Shown in pieces: positions 54,176 to 62,320 of a stretch of DNA of 64,000 bases. Made by a program: the position numbers and the translations under genes. How positions within the stretch are numbered: the first letter of the stretch is position 1; each line of letters starts with the position of its first letter. The notes beneath the pieces were generated by a model that worked only from the letters and a program-made list of their open reading frames with translations, made no database searches and had not been told where the DNA came from. The stretch is from Anaerolineae bacterium (lineage in GTDB: Bacteria; Chloroflexota; Anaerolineae; Anaerolineales; Anaerolineaceae), in NCBI GenBank assembly GCA_013178095.1, contig JABLXK010000015.1:1-64000 (forward strand), in the 5' to 3' direction.

Positions 54176-54535
54176 ATGTCAGACCGTAATGATGATTTAG
54201 GAACATTTTTAATTGGTTTTATCGTTGGAGGTATCTCAGGCGCCATTGCTGCTTTATTACTCGCTCCCCAGTCCGGTGAAGAAACCCGCACCATGATCAA
54301 AGAGAAAGCCATCGAATTGCGCGATCAAACCGCCACTACTGTGGAAGAGTCGCTGGAAAAAGCCGAGAAAGCCGCCAATGAAGCGGTGAAAAAGGCTGAA
54401 ACCCTGCTCGAACAAGCTAAAACCAAAGCTGCTGAAGTGGTGGAACAGGGGCAGGTAGTGCTGGAAGATACCAAAGCCAAGGTAAGCAAAACTGCGAAAT
54501 CCGCCGCCAAGGGCGAAAAACCCGCGGAGTCTTAA
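54176..54535 (+). CDS. YtxH-domain protein
   Basis: A 119-residue protein of the YtxH/gas-vesicle-type family. The N-terminal glycine-rich helix 'FLIGFIVGGISGAIAALLLA' followed by 'PQSGEETRTMIKEKA' is the domain signature. The remaining 80 residues are a charged Ala/Lys/Glu coiled coil with repeats such as 'EKAEKAANEAVKKAETLLEQ'. GGAGAA precedes the ATG. Such proteins are stress-induced membrane-associated proteins of unknown mechanism. Paired with the preceding two-helix protein. Confidence 0.85.
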   Translation: MSDRNDDLGTFLIGFIVGGISGAIAALLLAPQSGEETRTMIKEKAIELRDQTATTVEESLEKAEKAANEAVKKAETLLEQAKTKAAEVVEQGQVVLEDTKAKVSKTAKSAAKGEKPAES

Positions 54536-54569
54536 TCGAGTTCCTCAAAAATAATGATCCTTAAGTAAT

Positions 54570-54593
54570 CGGTGGTTGATTTCTCAACCGCCG
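54570..54593 (+). terminator. Possible terminator after the ytxH-like gene
   Basis: CGGTGGTTGA pairs with TCAACCGCCG around TTTC, 34 bases after the stop; a mixed ATCTGTTTTATT follows. The right arm overlaps the last codons of the convergent nnr gene. The T run is weak. Confidence 0.45.
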
Positions 54594-56188
54594 ATCTGTT
54601 TTATTACCAGCGGGATTGCAGCAATCAGGTCGCCGGCTGCCACCGCGGCCGGGGTTCCGATTCGACGGGCAGCCGCCACACCCGCCCGAGCGTGCAGCCA
54701 AGCTGCCAGCGCTGCCGCGTTGAACGCTTCCACACCCTGGGCTACGTAACCCGTGATCATGCCTGCCAGAACGTCGCCAGTGCCGGCTTTGGCCAAAGCC
54801 GAGTTGGCAACCGGAATGAGCGCCCTGCGGCCGTCAGGGGCAGCGATGATGGTCAGCGCGCCTTTCAATACAACCACCTGTCCCCATTTCGCGGCGTACT
54901 CACAGGCGATCTTTTCCCGATCGGCTTGTATCTTCTCGACTGGCAGCCCAGTCAACACGGCCATCTCGCCCGGGTGCGGCGTCAATACCGCAAAGCCGAT
55001 TTTCTTCTCCCAATGATCAATCCTGGCCAATAACTTCAAGGCGTCCGCGTCGATCACCAGGTGCGGCAGATTTACGCTTTCGTTCCGTGCGCGCTTCCCT
55101 TGCACCATATCAAAACCCATCTGATTTCCTGCGCCGCTGTCACCGAATAACTGTTTCAGAAATGCCAGAGTTTCTTCCTCCAAACCCCACCCCGGACCGA
55201 GCAGCATACAGCTCACACGCTCCAGGTTTTGCCCGACAATCCTGGCGCCCTCGGCGTTCAGCACTCCCAGGGTGTGCGGCAGGATCAACCAGGTCGTTTC
55301 GGGCAGGCTGCCCGCCAGCGCGTCGTAGATCGCGCCGGGAATCGCCGTACGCACTAAACCCGCGCCAACGCGGTATGCTGCCTGCGAAGCCAGCAGCGCC
55401 GCCCCGCAATAGTTGATCGATCCGGCGGCAATCAGGCAGGTTCCGAAAGTGCCCTTGTGGCTGTCCGCCGGCCGGTCCGGCAGCCAGGCAGCCGCCAGGT
55501 TGGCGTCCACCACTTCCGTTCCGGCTTCCTGCCAGGCTGGCAGATTTCCCGGTAAACCGATATCCACTGCCAGAATCTCGCCGCATAGCTTCAACGCCGA
55601 TTGACGCAGCAATCCCTGTTTAACGGCCGCCATGCAAATCGTCAATTCCGCCGGCAGGCATTCCGGCGCGGCTTCGCCGCTATCGCAGTCCACGCCTGAA
55701 GGGCAATCCACGGCAATTACAACCGGTTTATCCGGGATCGTCAAAATGCAAGCCAATACATCCTGAATTTCTTTTTTTAATGGAAGTTTTGCGCCGGTTC
55801 CCAGAATGCCATCCAGTAAAACATCGCTTTCAATAATGCCCTCCCGCAGCGCCGGGAAATCACCACCCTCCCCGGCCGGCAAGAGCTTGCCGCCAGCTTT
55901 CAGATAAGCCTCGGTCAGCGCGTCATTTTTTCCGCGCTCTTTCACCAGGTAAGCCTGTGTGTGCCAACCCCAAGCCACCAGGTGCGCAAGGGCAACCAGC
56001 GTATCCCCGCCGTTGTTTCCCGATCCGATCAGCCCGATGACCCTGTGACTCTGCCTGCTGAAATAGCGTTGATGCACCGCGCGCGCCGTTTCCAATCCGG
56101 CATTGGCCATCATCCGCTCATAGGTAAGCCCGTTCTTGTCAGCCTGCGATTCCAACTCTCTCATTTGATGAACGGTAACTAATCTCAT
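54584..56188 (-). CDS. nnr: Bifunctional NAD(P)H-hydrate epimerase/dehydratase
   Basis: A 534-residue fusion that repairs hydrated NAD(P)H. The N-terminal YjeF/NnrE epimerase half has 'GLIGSGNNGGDTLVALAHL' and 'IAVDCPSGVDCDSGE'. The C-terminal NnrD dehydratase half (carbohydrate-kinase-like) has 'MLLGPGWGL', 'VLTPHPGEMAVLTGL' and 'ALAKAGTGDVLAGMI'. Both active-site sets look intact. A longer in-frame start (56212) overlaps the TATAAT box at 56213-56218, so this ATG, preceded by AGAGG, is preferred. It lies divergent from the spermidine-synthase fusion with both promoters in the same 70 bases. Confidence 0.92.
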   Translation of the reverse strand: MRLVTVHQMRELESQADKNGLTYERMMANAGLETARAVHQRYFSRQSHRVIGLIGSGNNGGDTLVALAHLVAWGWHTQAYLVKERGKNDALTEAYLKAGGKLLPAGEGGDFPALREGIIESDVLLDGILGTGAKLPLKKEIQDVLACILTIPDKPVVIAVDCPSGVDCDSGEAAPECLPAELTICMAAVKQGLLRQSALKLCGEILAVDIGLPGNLPAWQEAGTEVVDANLAAAWLPDRPADSHKGTFGTCLIAAGSINYCGAALLASQAAYRVGAGLVRTAIPGAIYDALAGSLPETTWLILPHTLGVLNAEGARIVGQNLERVSCMLLGPGWGLEEETLAFLKQLFGDSGAGNQMGFDMVQGKRARNESVNLPHLVIDADALKLLARIDHWEKKIGFAVLTPHPGEMAVLTGLPVEKIQADREKIACEYAAKWGQVVVLKGALTIIAAPDGRRALIPVANSALAKAGTGDVLAGMITGYVAQGVEAFNAAALAAWLHARAGVAAARRIGTPAAVAAGDLIAAIPLVIKQIGG

Positions 56189-56212
56189 TTCAAAACCTCT
56201 GCGTCTATTCAA

Positions 56213-56218
56213 ATTATA
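56213..56218 (-). promoter_or_regulatory. -10 element of nnr
   Basis: Exact TATAAT on the minus strand, 24 bases before the chosen nnr ATG. It rules out the in-frame start at 56212. Confidence 0.55.
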
Positions 56219-56246
56219 CTTTCCCGTCGGCGCTGCTAGCCGAAGG

Positions 56247-56252
56247 TATAAT
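56247..56252 (+). promoter_or_regulatory. -10 element of the MFS/spermidine synthase gene
   Basis: TATAAT ends seven bases before the ATG at 56260, once more predicting a leaderless transcript. Confidence 0.55.
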
Positions 56253-56259
56253 TGCAGCC

Positions 56260-57813
56260 ATGCGCCGTTATTTATATATTGGGGTTTTCTTTGCCGGCTG
56301 CGCCAGCCTGGCGGTTGAAATGTCCGCCTCGCGCCTGTTGGGAAATTATTTCGGATCCAGCAATCTGGTTTGGGCGGCTATAATCGGCCTGATTTTGATT
56401 TACCTCTCGGTTGGATATACCATCGGCGGCAAATGGGCTGACCGCTCCCCTGAGTTTAGAACTTTTTTTACCATCCTCTGTTGGGCATCATTGTTGATCG
56501 GATTAATCCCTCTGGCTTCGCGCCCCATCCTGCGCGCGGCCAGCCAGGCATTCGATGAAATGCAAGTCGGGGTGATGATCGGCTCTTTCATATCCGTGCT
56601 GGCGCTGTTCAGCCTGCCGGTCACGCTGCTCGGCACCGCTTCTCCCTTTGCCGTGCGTATCGCCCTGGAGAATAAAGAGAATGCCGGCAAAGTGGCAGGA
56701 AAAATTTACACCATTTCCACGCTGGGTTCATTCCTGGGAACATTTTTGCCGGTTCTGGTGCTGGTACCGGCCATCGGCACCTACCGCACTTTTATCGCGC
56801 TCAGCGCAGGCTTGATGCTGGTTTCGCTCTTTTGTCTCTGGATGACTTCCGGGGCAAAGGCCGCTACGCGCCTGCTTTGGATGCCCGTCCTGCTGGTTTT
56901 AGCAACCTTGCTCGGGCTGGGAGGATTCGACAAGCAGGCTCAGGGTATTATTTTTGAAGGGGAATCAGCTTATAACTACATCCAGGTGCAGCAGATCGGC
57001 GACTACCGCATCCTGCGCCTGAACGAAGGCCAGGGTATTCACTCGATCTACCATCCGCTTCAGCAGAACTTTTACGGCGCCTGGGAGCAAGTGCTGGCTG
57101 CACCCTTTTTTAATAACGCACCTTATAATATTGACAAAGTACAGCGCATCGCCATTCTCGGCCTGGCAGCCGGCACCAGCGCCCGCCAGGCCTACGAAGT
57201 TTATCCCCGCGCGCAAATCGACGGTTACGAGATTGATCCAAAGATCATCGAGGTTGGCTGCGACCTGTTCGAAATGGACGTGCCTACATTGAATGTCTAT
57301 GCCGAGGATGCCCGTTGGGGTCTGGCGCATTCCGGCCAACGATACGATATTATCAGTATCGACGCTTACCGCCCCCCTTATATTCCCTGGCACTTGACCA
57401 CTCTTGAATTTTTTCAGGAAACCTACTCGCATTTGACTGAACAAGGGACATTGGTCATTAACGTCGCGCGAATCCTGGACGACCGCCGCCTGGTGAACGC
57501 CCTTTACACCACCATTCAAGCGGTCTATCCCTCGGTTTATATTGTCGATCTGCCGGATACGTTGAATTCAATCATCTTTGCAACCCGCCAGCCGACGCGA
57601 ATTGAAAACCTGGCGCTGAATTATCTGGCGCTCGACAGCGACGCTTCAACCCCGTCTTTGTTAATGGAAACGCTGCAAACCACGGTTTTGGGCATGCAAT
57701 CCAATCCCCCCGAAACCATCCTGTTCACCGACGACCGTGCATCCGTGGAATGGATTACCAATGACATGATCTTTGGTCTTTTTAAATCCGGTCAATTGGA
57801 GACGCTGCATTGA
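56260..57813 (+). CDS. Fused membrane/spermidine-synthase-like protein
   Basis: A 517-residue protein. The first 220 residues are an MFS-like membrane half with about seven helices: 'GVFFAGCASLAVEMSASRLL', 'AAIIGLILIYLSVGYTIGG', 'GKIYTISTLGSFLGTFLPVL'. The rest is a spermidine-synthase-type methyltransferase fold with 'IAILGLAAGTSARQAYEVYP' and 'IDGYEIDPKIIEVGCD' for cofactor binding, then 'YDIISIDAYRPPYIPWHL'. The polyamine synthase loop is not fully conserved, and its true reaction is unknown. The domain pair is common in bacteria. It overlaps the next gene by four bases (ATGA), so the two are coupled. Confidence 0.82.
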   Translation: MRRYLYIGVFFAGCASLAVEMSASRLLGNYFGSSNLVWAAIIGLILIYLSVGYTIGGKWADRSPEFRTFFTILCWASLLIGLIPLASRPILRAASQAFDEMQVGVMIGSFISVLALFSLPVTLLGTASPFAVRIALENKENAGKVAGKIYTISTLGSFLGTFLPVLVLVPAIGTYRTFIALSAGLMLVSLFCLWMTSGAKAATRLLWMPVLLVLATLLGLGGFDKQAQGIIFEGESAYNYIQVQQIGDYRILRLNEGQGIHSIYHPLQQNFYGAWEQVLAAPFFNNAPYNIDKVQRIAILGLAAGTSARQAYEVYPRAQIDGYEIDPKIIEVGCDLFEMDVPTLNVYAEDARWGLAHSGQRYDIISIDAYRPPYIPWHLTTLEFFQETYSHLTEQGTLVINVARILDDRRLVNALYTTIQAVYPSVYIVDLPDTLNSIIFATRQPTRIENLALNYLALDSDASTPSLLMETLQTTVLGMQSNPPETILFTDDRASVEWITNDMIFGLFKSGQLETLH

Positions 57814-58472
57814 AAATCGTTCAGAAACTGATTCTGATCCTGATCGTGATCCTCTTCCCTTTGTTTGTCGTTACCTGTTCCATCCGGGTAGCTTTGACGC
57901 CTTTTTATATTAATGTGGAATACAACCGGCCCGGTTTTCCCGCGGATGCATACGGGTTCACCACCGCCGACCGCTTGCAGTGGGGTCAGTATTCTATCGA
58001 TTATTTATTGGGAAAAGTCTCCGACCGTGATTTCACTGCCCAAACCTTGCCGGATGGAACGCCGCTCTTCAACGAGCGCGAGCTCTCGCACATGCAGGAT
58101 GTCCGCGATCTCACGCTGGTGGTTCTGCAAATCTGGAAAGGGTTGTGCGTATTCTTCGCGCTTGCGCTGCTCGCCAGCCTGACCGGGAAATGGCCGGGGC
58201 AATTTTTGCGAGCGCTGCATGACGGCGCCCTTGCCACCATTGCCCTGATCGCTGCCATTCTCGCAGCGGTTTGGATGAACTTCAACCTGCTCTTCACAAA
58301 ATTCCACCAACTGTTTTTTGAAGGGGATTCCTGGCTCTTTTACCTAACCGACCATCTCATCCGCCTCTTCCCGCTTACCTTCTGGCAGGACTTGTTCATT
58401 TTTATCGGCGCCTGCACCATTCTGTTCTGTTTGATCCCGATTTTATTTTACCGGTTGAAAAAACATTCCTGA
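57810..58472 (+). CDS. DUF1461 (TIGR01906) membrane protein
   Basis: A 220-residue integral membrane protein of the TIGR01906/DUF1461 family. The first helix is 'LILILIVILFPLFVVTCSIR'. The family region 'LPDGTPLFNERELSHMQDVR' is present, as are 'FTKFHQLFFEGDSWLF', the 'FHxxFF' signature, and a last helix 'FIFIGACTILFCLIPILFY'. About four spans. No known function. Coupled to the upstream MFS/synthase gene. The 165 bases after it hold no gene I can support. Confidence 0.82.
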   Translation: MKIVQKLILILIVILFPLFVVTCSIRVALTPFYINVEYNRPGFPADAYGFTTADRLQWGQYSIDYLLGKVSDRDFTAQTLPDGTPLFNERELSHMQDVRDLTLVVLQIWKGLCVFFALALLASLTGKWPGQFLRALHDGALATIALIAAILAAVWMNFNLLFTKFHQLFFEGDSWLFYLTDHLIRLFPLTFWQDLFIFIGACTILFCLIPILFYRLKKHS

Positions 58473-58585
58473 ACAGAGCGCCGATCCAAAGCAATTCATC
58501 CAGGTTTCGTGCGTTGATTTTCATCAGCGTTCCAGGTATTTCAATGAAGATATCCAGCCGGAAATCATCAACATAATCCGACAAC

Positions 58586-58620
58586 AAAAAAGACGCGGCT
58601 TGTTGTGCGCCGCGTCTTTT
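58586..58620 (-). terminator. Terminator of the UgpC-type gene
   Basis: AAAAGACGCGGC pairs with GCCGCGTCTTTT around nine bases. On the minus strand a run of six Ts follows, just past the stop of the ABC ATPase gene. On the plus strand only four Ts follow, so its main use is on the minus strand. Confidence 0.85.
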
Positions 58621-58637
58621 GGATTGGAAATATTCAC

Positions 58638-59750
58638 TTACCGTATGGCAATCGGATTTTCAGGGTTTTGTTCGATATCGAAGATATGGAACTTGCTCAT
58701 ATCGAAAGCCATTTGCACTTTGCTGCCAAGCGTGTATTTGGAACGCGGATCAACGCGCGCGACCAGGTCGTGCGAACCGCTCATCAGGTAGACATAAATT
58801 TCGTCGCCCATCAATTCCAGCAAATCCACCTTGCACTCCACTGGCGCAGCCTTGATGCCGGTTGAGGGAAATTCCGGATTATAGATATCCTCAGGGCGGA
58901 TTCCAAAGATCACTTTTTTCCCGTCATACGGTCCGTAGACTTTATTTTTTTCTTTGGGGATTTCCAACTTGAAACTATCGGTCACAACGAAAAGTTTACC
59001 GTCGGATTTGGAGATTTTCGCCTGGAAGAAATTCATGGAAGGTGACCCGATGAAACCGGCCACGAACTGGTTGGCAGGGCTGTCGTATAACGTTTGGGGT
59101 GTGTCCACCTGCTGCAGCACGCCGTGATTGATCACCGCGATGCGCGTTCCCATGGTCATCGCTTCCACCTGATCGTGGGTAACGTAAATGAAAGTTGTCT
59201 TCAAGCTGTTGTGCAATTTGGTAATTTCCTTGCGGGTTTGAACGCGCAATTTGGCATCCAGGTTGGAAAGCGGTTCGTCGAACAAAAACACTTTCGGTTC
59301 GCGCACGATGGCGCGCCCCACTGCCACGCGCTGGCGTTGGCCGCCGGAAAGCTCACGGGGTTTGCGGTTCAATAGATTCTGGATCTCCAACGTTTTAGCG
59401 GCCGCATCAACGCGTTTCTGGATTTCCTCTTTGGGCATTTTACGCAGCTTTAAACCAAATGCCATGTTCTCGAACACGGTCATGTGCGGATAGAGCGCAT
59501 AAGATTGGAATACCATCGCGATATCGCGGTCTTTCGGGGGAATGTCGTTCACAACCTGATCGCCGATCTTGATCGTGCCGGATGTGATTTCCTCCAATCC
59601 CGCCAGGCAGCGCAATGCGGTTGTTTTGCCGCAGCCGGACGGGCCTACCAATACCAGAAATTCTTTGTCGTCAATGGTGAAGCTGAGATCGTTGACGGCC
59701 AGTACGTCGCCAAATTTTTTAACGACGTGATCGAAAGTAACACTTGCCAT
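58638..59750 (-). CDS. ugpC: Sugar ABC transporter ATP-binding protein UgpC/MsmK/MalK-type
   Basis: A 370-residue ATPase that energises CUT1 sugar or glycerol-phosphate importers. Walker A is GPSGCGKT at 36-43. The Q-loop is in 'VFQSYALYPHMTVFENMAF', signature 'LSGGQRQRVAVGRAI', Walker B 'VFLFDEPLSNLDAKLR' and H-loop 'YVTHDQVEAM'. The C-terminal 130 residues are the OB-like (TOBE) regulatory domain. GGAGG precedes the ATG. No permease is adjacent, so it probably serves several uptake systems in trans, as MsmK does. Confidence 0.93.
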   Translation of the reverse strand: MASVTFDHVVKKFGDVLAVNDLSFTIDDKEFLVLVGPSGCGKTTALRCLAGLEEITSGTIKIGDQVVNDIPPKDRDIAMVFQSYALYPHMTVFENMAFGLKLRKMPKEEIQKRVDAAAKTLEIQNLLNRKPRELSGGQRQRVAVGRAIVREPKVFLFDEPLSNLDAKLRVQTRKEITKLHNSLKTTFIYVTHDQVEAMTMGTRIAVINHGVLQQVDTPQTLYDSPANQFVAGFIGSPSMNFFQAKISKSDGKLFVVTDSFKLEIPKEKNKVYGPYDGKKVIFGIRPEDIYNPEFPSTGIKAAPVECKVDLLELMGDEIYVYLMSGSHDLVARVDPRSKYTLGSKVQMAFDMSKFHIFDIEQNPENPIAIR

Positions 59751-59867
59751 GATTTTCCTCCAGTCTCATGTTTTAGTGGCTTAATTATAGGACGAATTTG
59801 GGGAAAATGAACATTGGTAACAATATGACTACTGTCACCTTTTTCTATTTTTTTAATGTCGAATGAA

Positions 59868-60977
59868 TCAGAATGCTTTCAGGGCGCAGACTAAATTTTC
59901 AATGTCTTCAGGTTTGAGTACCGGCGACATGTGCCCGATCCGAAAGACTTCTTTTTTTAAGTGGCCTAATCCGCCTGAAATTTGGATATGATGCGTGTCT
60001 AGCAGGTACCTCACCACTTGTACGCTTTCCACACCTTTCGGAGGGCGTGCAGCCGTCAACACCGGATTCATCAGTTCGTCCGGGGTGAATGGCTCCATTC
60101 CGGCTTCGCGCAAGCCATTGCGTAATTGCAACGCCAAACTTCTAAAGCGCTCCATGCGGTTGGCAATGCCTTCCTGTATTAATATTTCCAGTGAAACCAG
60201 CAGAGCATTGACAGTATTGGTCGGCATGGTAATGGGGGTTGGGTGCCAATCGCCCCATTCCTGCGCATACTTGCGCCAATTTTGCAGGTTGGTATACCAA
60301 CCATGGGCTTTACGGTTGGAGCGATCGATCATGCGCCAGGCTTTCGGGCTGATCGCCACAGGCGCCAGGCCAGGCGGCGCCCCCAGGCACTTTTGGGTAG
60401 CCGAGGCGCACAAATCCACATGCCAGCCAGCCAGGTCGTATGGCAGCCCGCCCAACGAAGAAACCGCGTCTACAATGAATACCGCCTCGGCAGACTTCAC
60501 TACCGCCCCGATTTCCGCGATAGGGTTGAGGATGCTTGTAGAAGTCTCGCCATGCACCACCGCCACGGCTTTCGCATCGGGGTGTTGCTGCAACGCTACC
60601 TTTATAGCCTGCGGATCAAGCGGCTGGCCCCACTCGCTTTTCACCTCAATTACCTGCAGTCCGGTATTTCCGGCGATATCCACCAATCGGTCGCCGAAAA
60701 AACCGTTATTGCCAACAATGATTTTTTCACCCGACAGCAGACTGCTGCCCATACAGGCATCAATGGCGCAGGTACCGGAGCCGGCCATCAGGTAAACGTC
60801 ATAATCCGTTTCCGCAATACCGAATATCTGCTTCAGGATTGCGACCACCCGGCTGTACTTTTCCACCCAGGCGTCCCCATAGTGGGGTTCCACCGGCCGG
60901 TTCAATGCCGCCAGGACGCGCGCATCGACTTCAACCGGTCCCGGGATCATCAATTTCACTGCTGAATCCATTCGCAT
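59868..60977 (-). CDS. Alanine-glyoxylate / serine-pyruvate-type aminotransferase
   Basis: A 369-residue fold-type I class V aminotransferase. The PLP lysine is K196 in 'CASATQKCLGAPPG', with D170 of 'AVFIVDAVSSLGG' contacting the pyridine nitrogen. 'MAGSGTCAIDACMGSSL' is the phosphate-binding loop. Typical reactions transfer the amino group between alanine/serine and glyoxylate or hydroxypyruvate. Alternative start codons are adjacent; GGAGG precedes the ATG chosen. It is on the same strand as ugpC but 117 bases away with its own signals. Confidence 0.88.
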   Translation of the reverse strand: MRMDSAVKLMIPGPVEVDARVLAALNRPVEPHYGDAWVEKYSRVVAILKQIFGIAETDYDVYLMAGSGTCAIDACMGSSLLSGEKIIVGNNGFFGDRLVDIAGNTGLQVIEVKSEWGQPLDPQAIKVALQQHPDAKAVAVVHGETSTSILNPIAEIGAVVKSAEAVFIVDAVSSLGGLPYDLAGWHVDLCASATQKCLGAPPGLAPVAISPKAWRMIDRSNRKAHGWYTNLQNWRKYAQEWGDWHPTPITMPTNTVNALLVSLEILIQEGIANRMERFRSLALQLRNGLREAGMEPFTPDELMNPVLTAARPPKGVESVQVVRYLLDTHHIQISGGLGHLKKEVFRIGHMSPVLKPEDIENLVCALKAF

Positions 60978-61060
60978 AAACCTCCATGCATGACGATTTT
61001 ATCCTACCCAAACCCACGGATGGATTTATAGTGCCACTTGTGACTAATCCGATAAACAAA

Positions 61061-62185
61061 TTACTCGATTTTTCTGTGGTAAATTCGGTGCATCTTATAA
61101 AAATCAATCCCCAGGCTGCTCAATTCGCGCTGCATGCGCTCATTTTCCACGCCAACCTGGACGATATCGGCATGCTTGAATCCACCCGCCAGAATGCTTT
61201 TTTCCATTTCACTGAACAGAATCGCCGTGCCACCCAATCCGCGATATTCCTCAATAATGCCTGCACCGTTGATATCGATCCATTCCGCCCGGCGCAATTC
61301 TTTCATTATCTCCAGCCATCCAAATGGCCAAAGTTTTCCGCCTGTGCGCTGCAGCGCCGGCGTTATATCCGGATAAGCCAGCAGAAAACCGACCGGCCGT
61401 TCCCCTTTCCACAAAACCTTGATCAGGCGCGGGTCGGCAAACCATAAGATCTGGTCGGCAATGCCTCTGACCTCCGCGTCGGTCAGGGGTGCATTCCCCG
61501 AAGTACCCACCAGGGATCCATTGTAGAGATCCTTTAAATATGGCAGCATCTTGCGTAAATCCCCGCGGCTGCGATACACATCCACCTGCAATCCGCGTTT
61601 TTCCTGTACGCGCCGGGAAATCTCGTGGATCTTCTGAGGAATGCGCTGATTGCCGCTCAGATAACCGGATAGGATATCCCGCAGAGGGGTGAATCCCATG
61701 CTATCCATAAACACCGGGTAATAGGCGTGGTTGTAAGGTATACCCATCGCCGGGCGGAACTCGAATCCCTTGACCAGCATACCCAATCCATTGAGCGCAC
61801 TGAAACCTTTTGGGCCCAGCATCTCGTTTTTTCCACGTTTTTGCGCCCATTCAAACGCCGCCTGGAATAATGCCTTTGCAACGGCTTCGTCGGGAACAGT
61901 CTCGAACAAGTAGAAGAATACAGTACTGGTGCTATTGTGTTGGTTGTAATTGAAGTTATCCAGCACAGCCAATCGCCCCAACGGCTCGCCGCGCTGAGAA
62001 AACGCCATCAGAAAAACCGCCTCGCCATTCCGATAGAAGGCATGATTTCTACGGTTCAACATGGCGCGCTCATCCCCTACCAAAGGCGGCACCCATTGAG
62101 GACAGTCTTTGTATATACGAAACGGCAGGTTCAGAAAGGCATTGACCTCCTTACGCTTATCAGTGTCAATTTCTTTAATAATCAT
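61061..62185 (-). CDS. GNAT-type acetyltransferase-like protein
   Basis: A 374-residue two-part protein. The N-terminal half has 'KDCPQWVPPLVGDERAMLN', 'EPLGRLAVLDNFNYN' and 'KNEMLGPKGFSALNGLGMLV', as in GNAT-like proteins of the FemAB/GNAT group. The C-terminal half has 'GERPVGFLLAYPDI' and 'EYRGLGGTAILFSEMEKSI', where the acetyl-CoA-loop motif R-G-x-G-G is visible. No substrate clue. It stands alone, with no clear operon partner. Confidence 0.7.
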   Translation of the reverse strand: MIIKEIDTDKRKEVNAFLNLPFRIYKDCPQWVPPLVGDERAMLNRRNHAFYRNGEAVFLMAFSQRGEPLGRLAVLDNFNYNQHNSTSTVFFYLFETVPDEAVAKALFQAAFEWAQKRGKNEMLGPKGFSALNGLGMLVKGFEFRPAMGIPYNHAYYPVFMDSMGFTPLRDILSGYLSGNQRIPQKIHEISRRVQEKRGLQVDVYRSRGDLRKMLPYLKDLYNGSLVGTSGNAPLTDAEVRGIADQILWFADPRLIKVLWKGERPVGFLLAYPDITPALQRTGGKLWPFGWLEIMKELRRAEWIDINGAGIIEEYRGLGGTAILFSEMEKSILAGGFKHADIVQVGVENERMQRELSSLGIDFYKMHRIYHRKIE

Positions 62186-62320
62186 GATTGGCTTCCATAA
62201 TGGAATGATTGAGTATCCCTATTTTATCAACTCGGCGCATGCTGTGATGGCAGAAACATTCTGGCGCAGGGTGGGATATAATACCTGCTCATTCATTAAC
62301 CCAATCTTACAGGATTCGAT

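Noticed and set aside
58402..58587. 61-codon minus-strand frame between the DUF1461 gene and a terminator
   Set aside because: It has no ribosome site and no recognisable motif, and half of it lies over the end of the DUF1461 gene.
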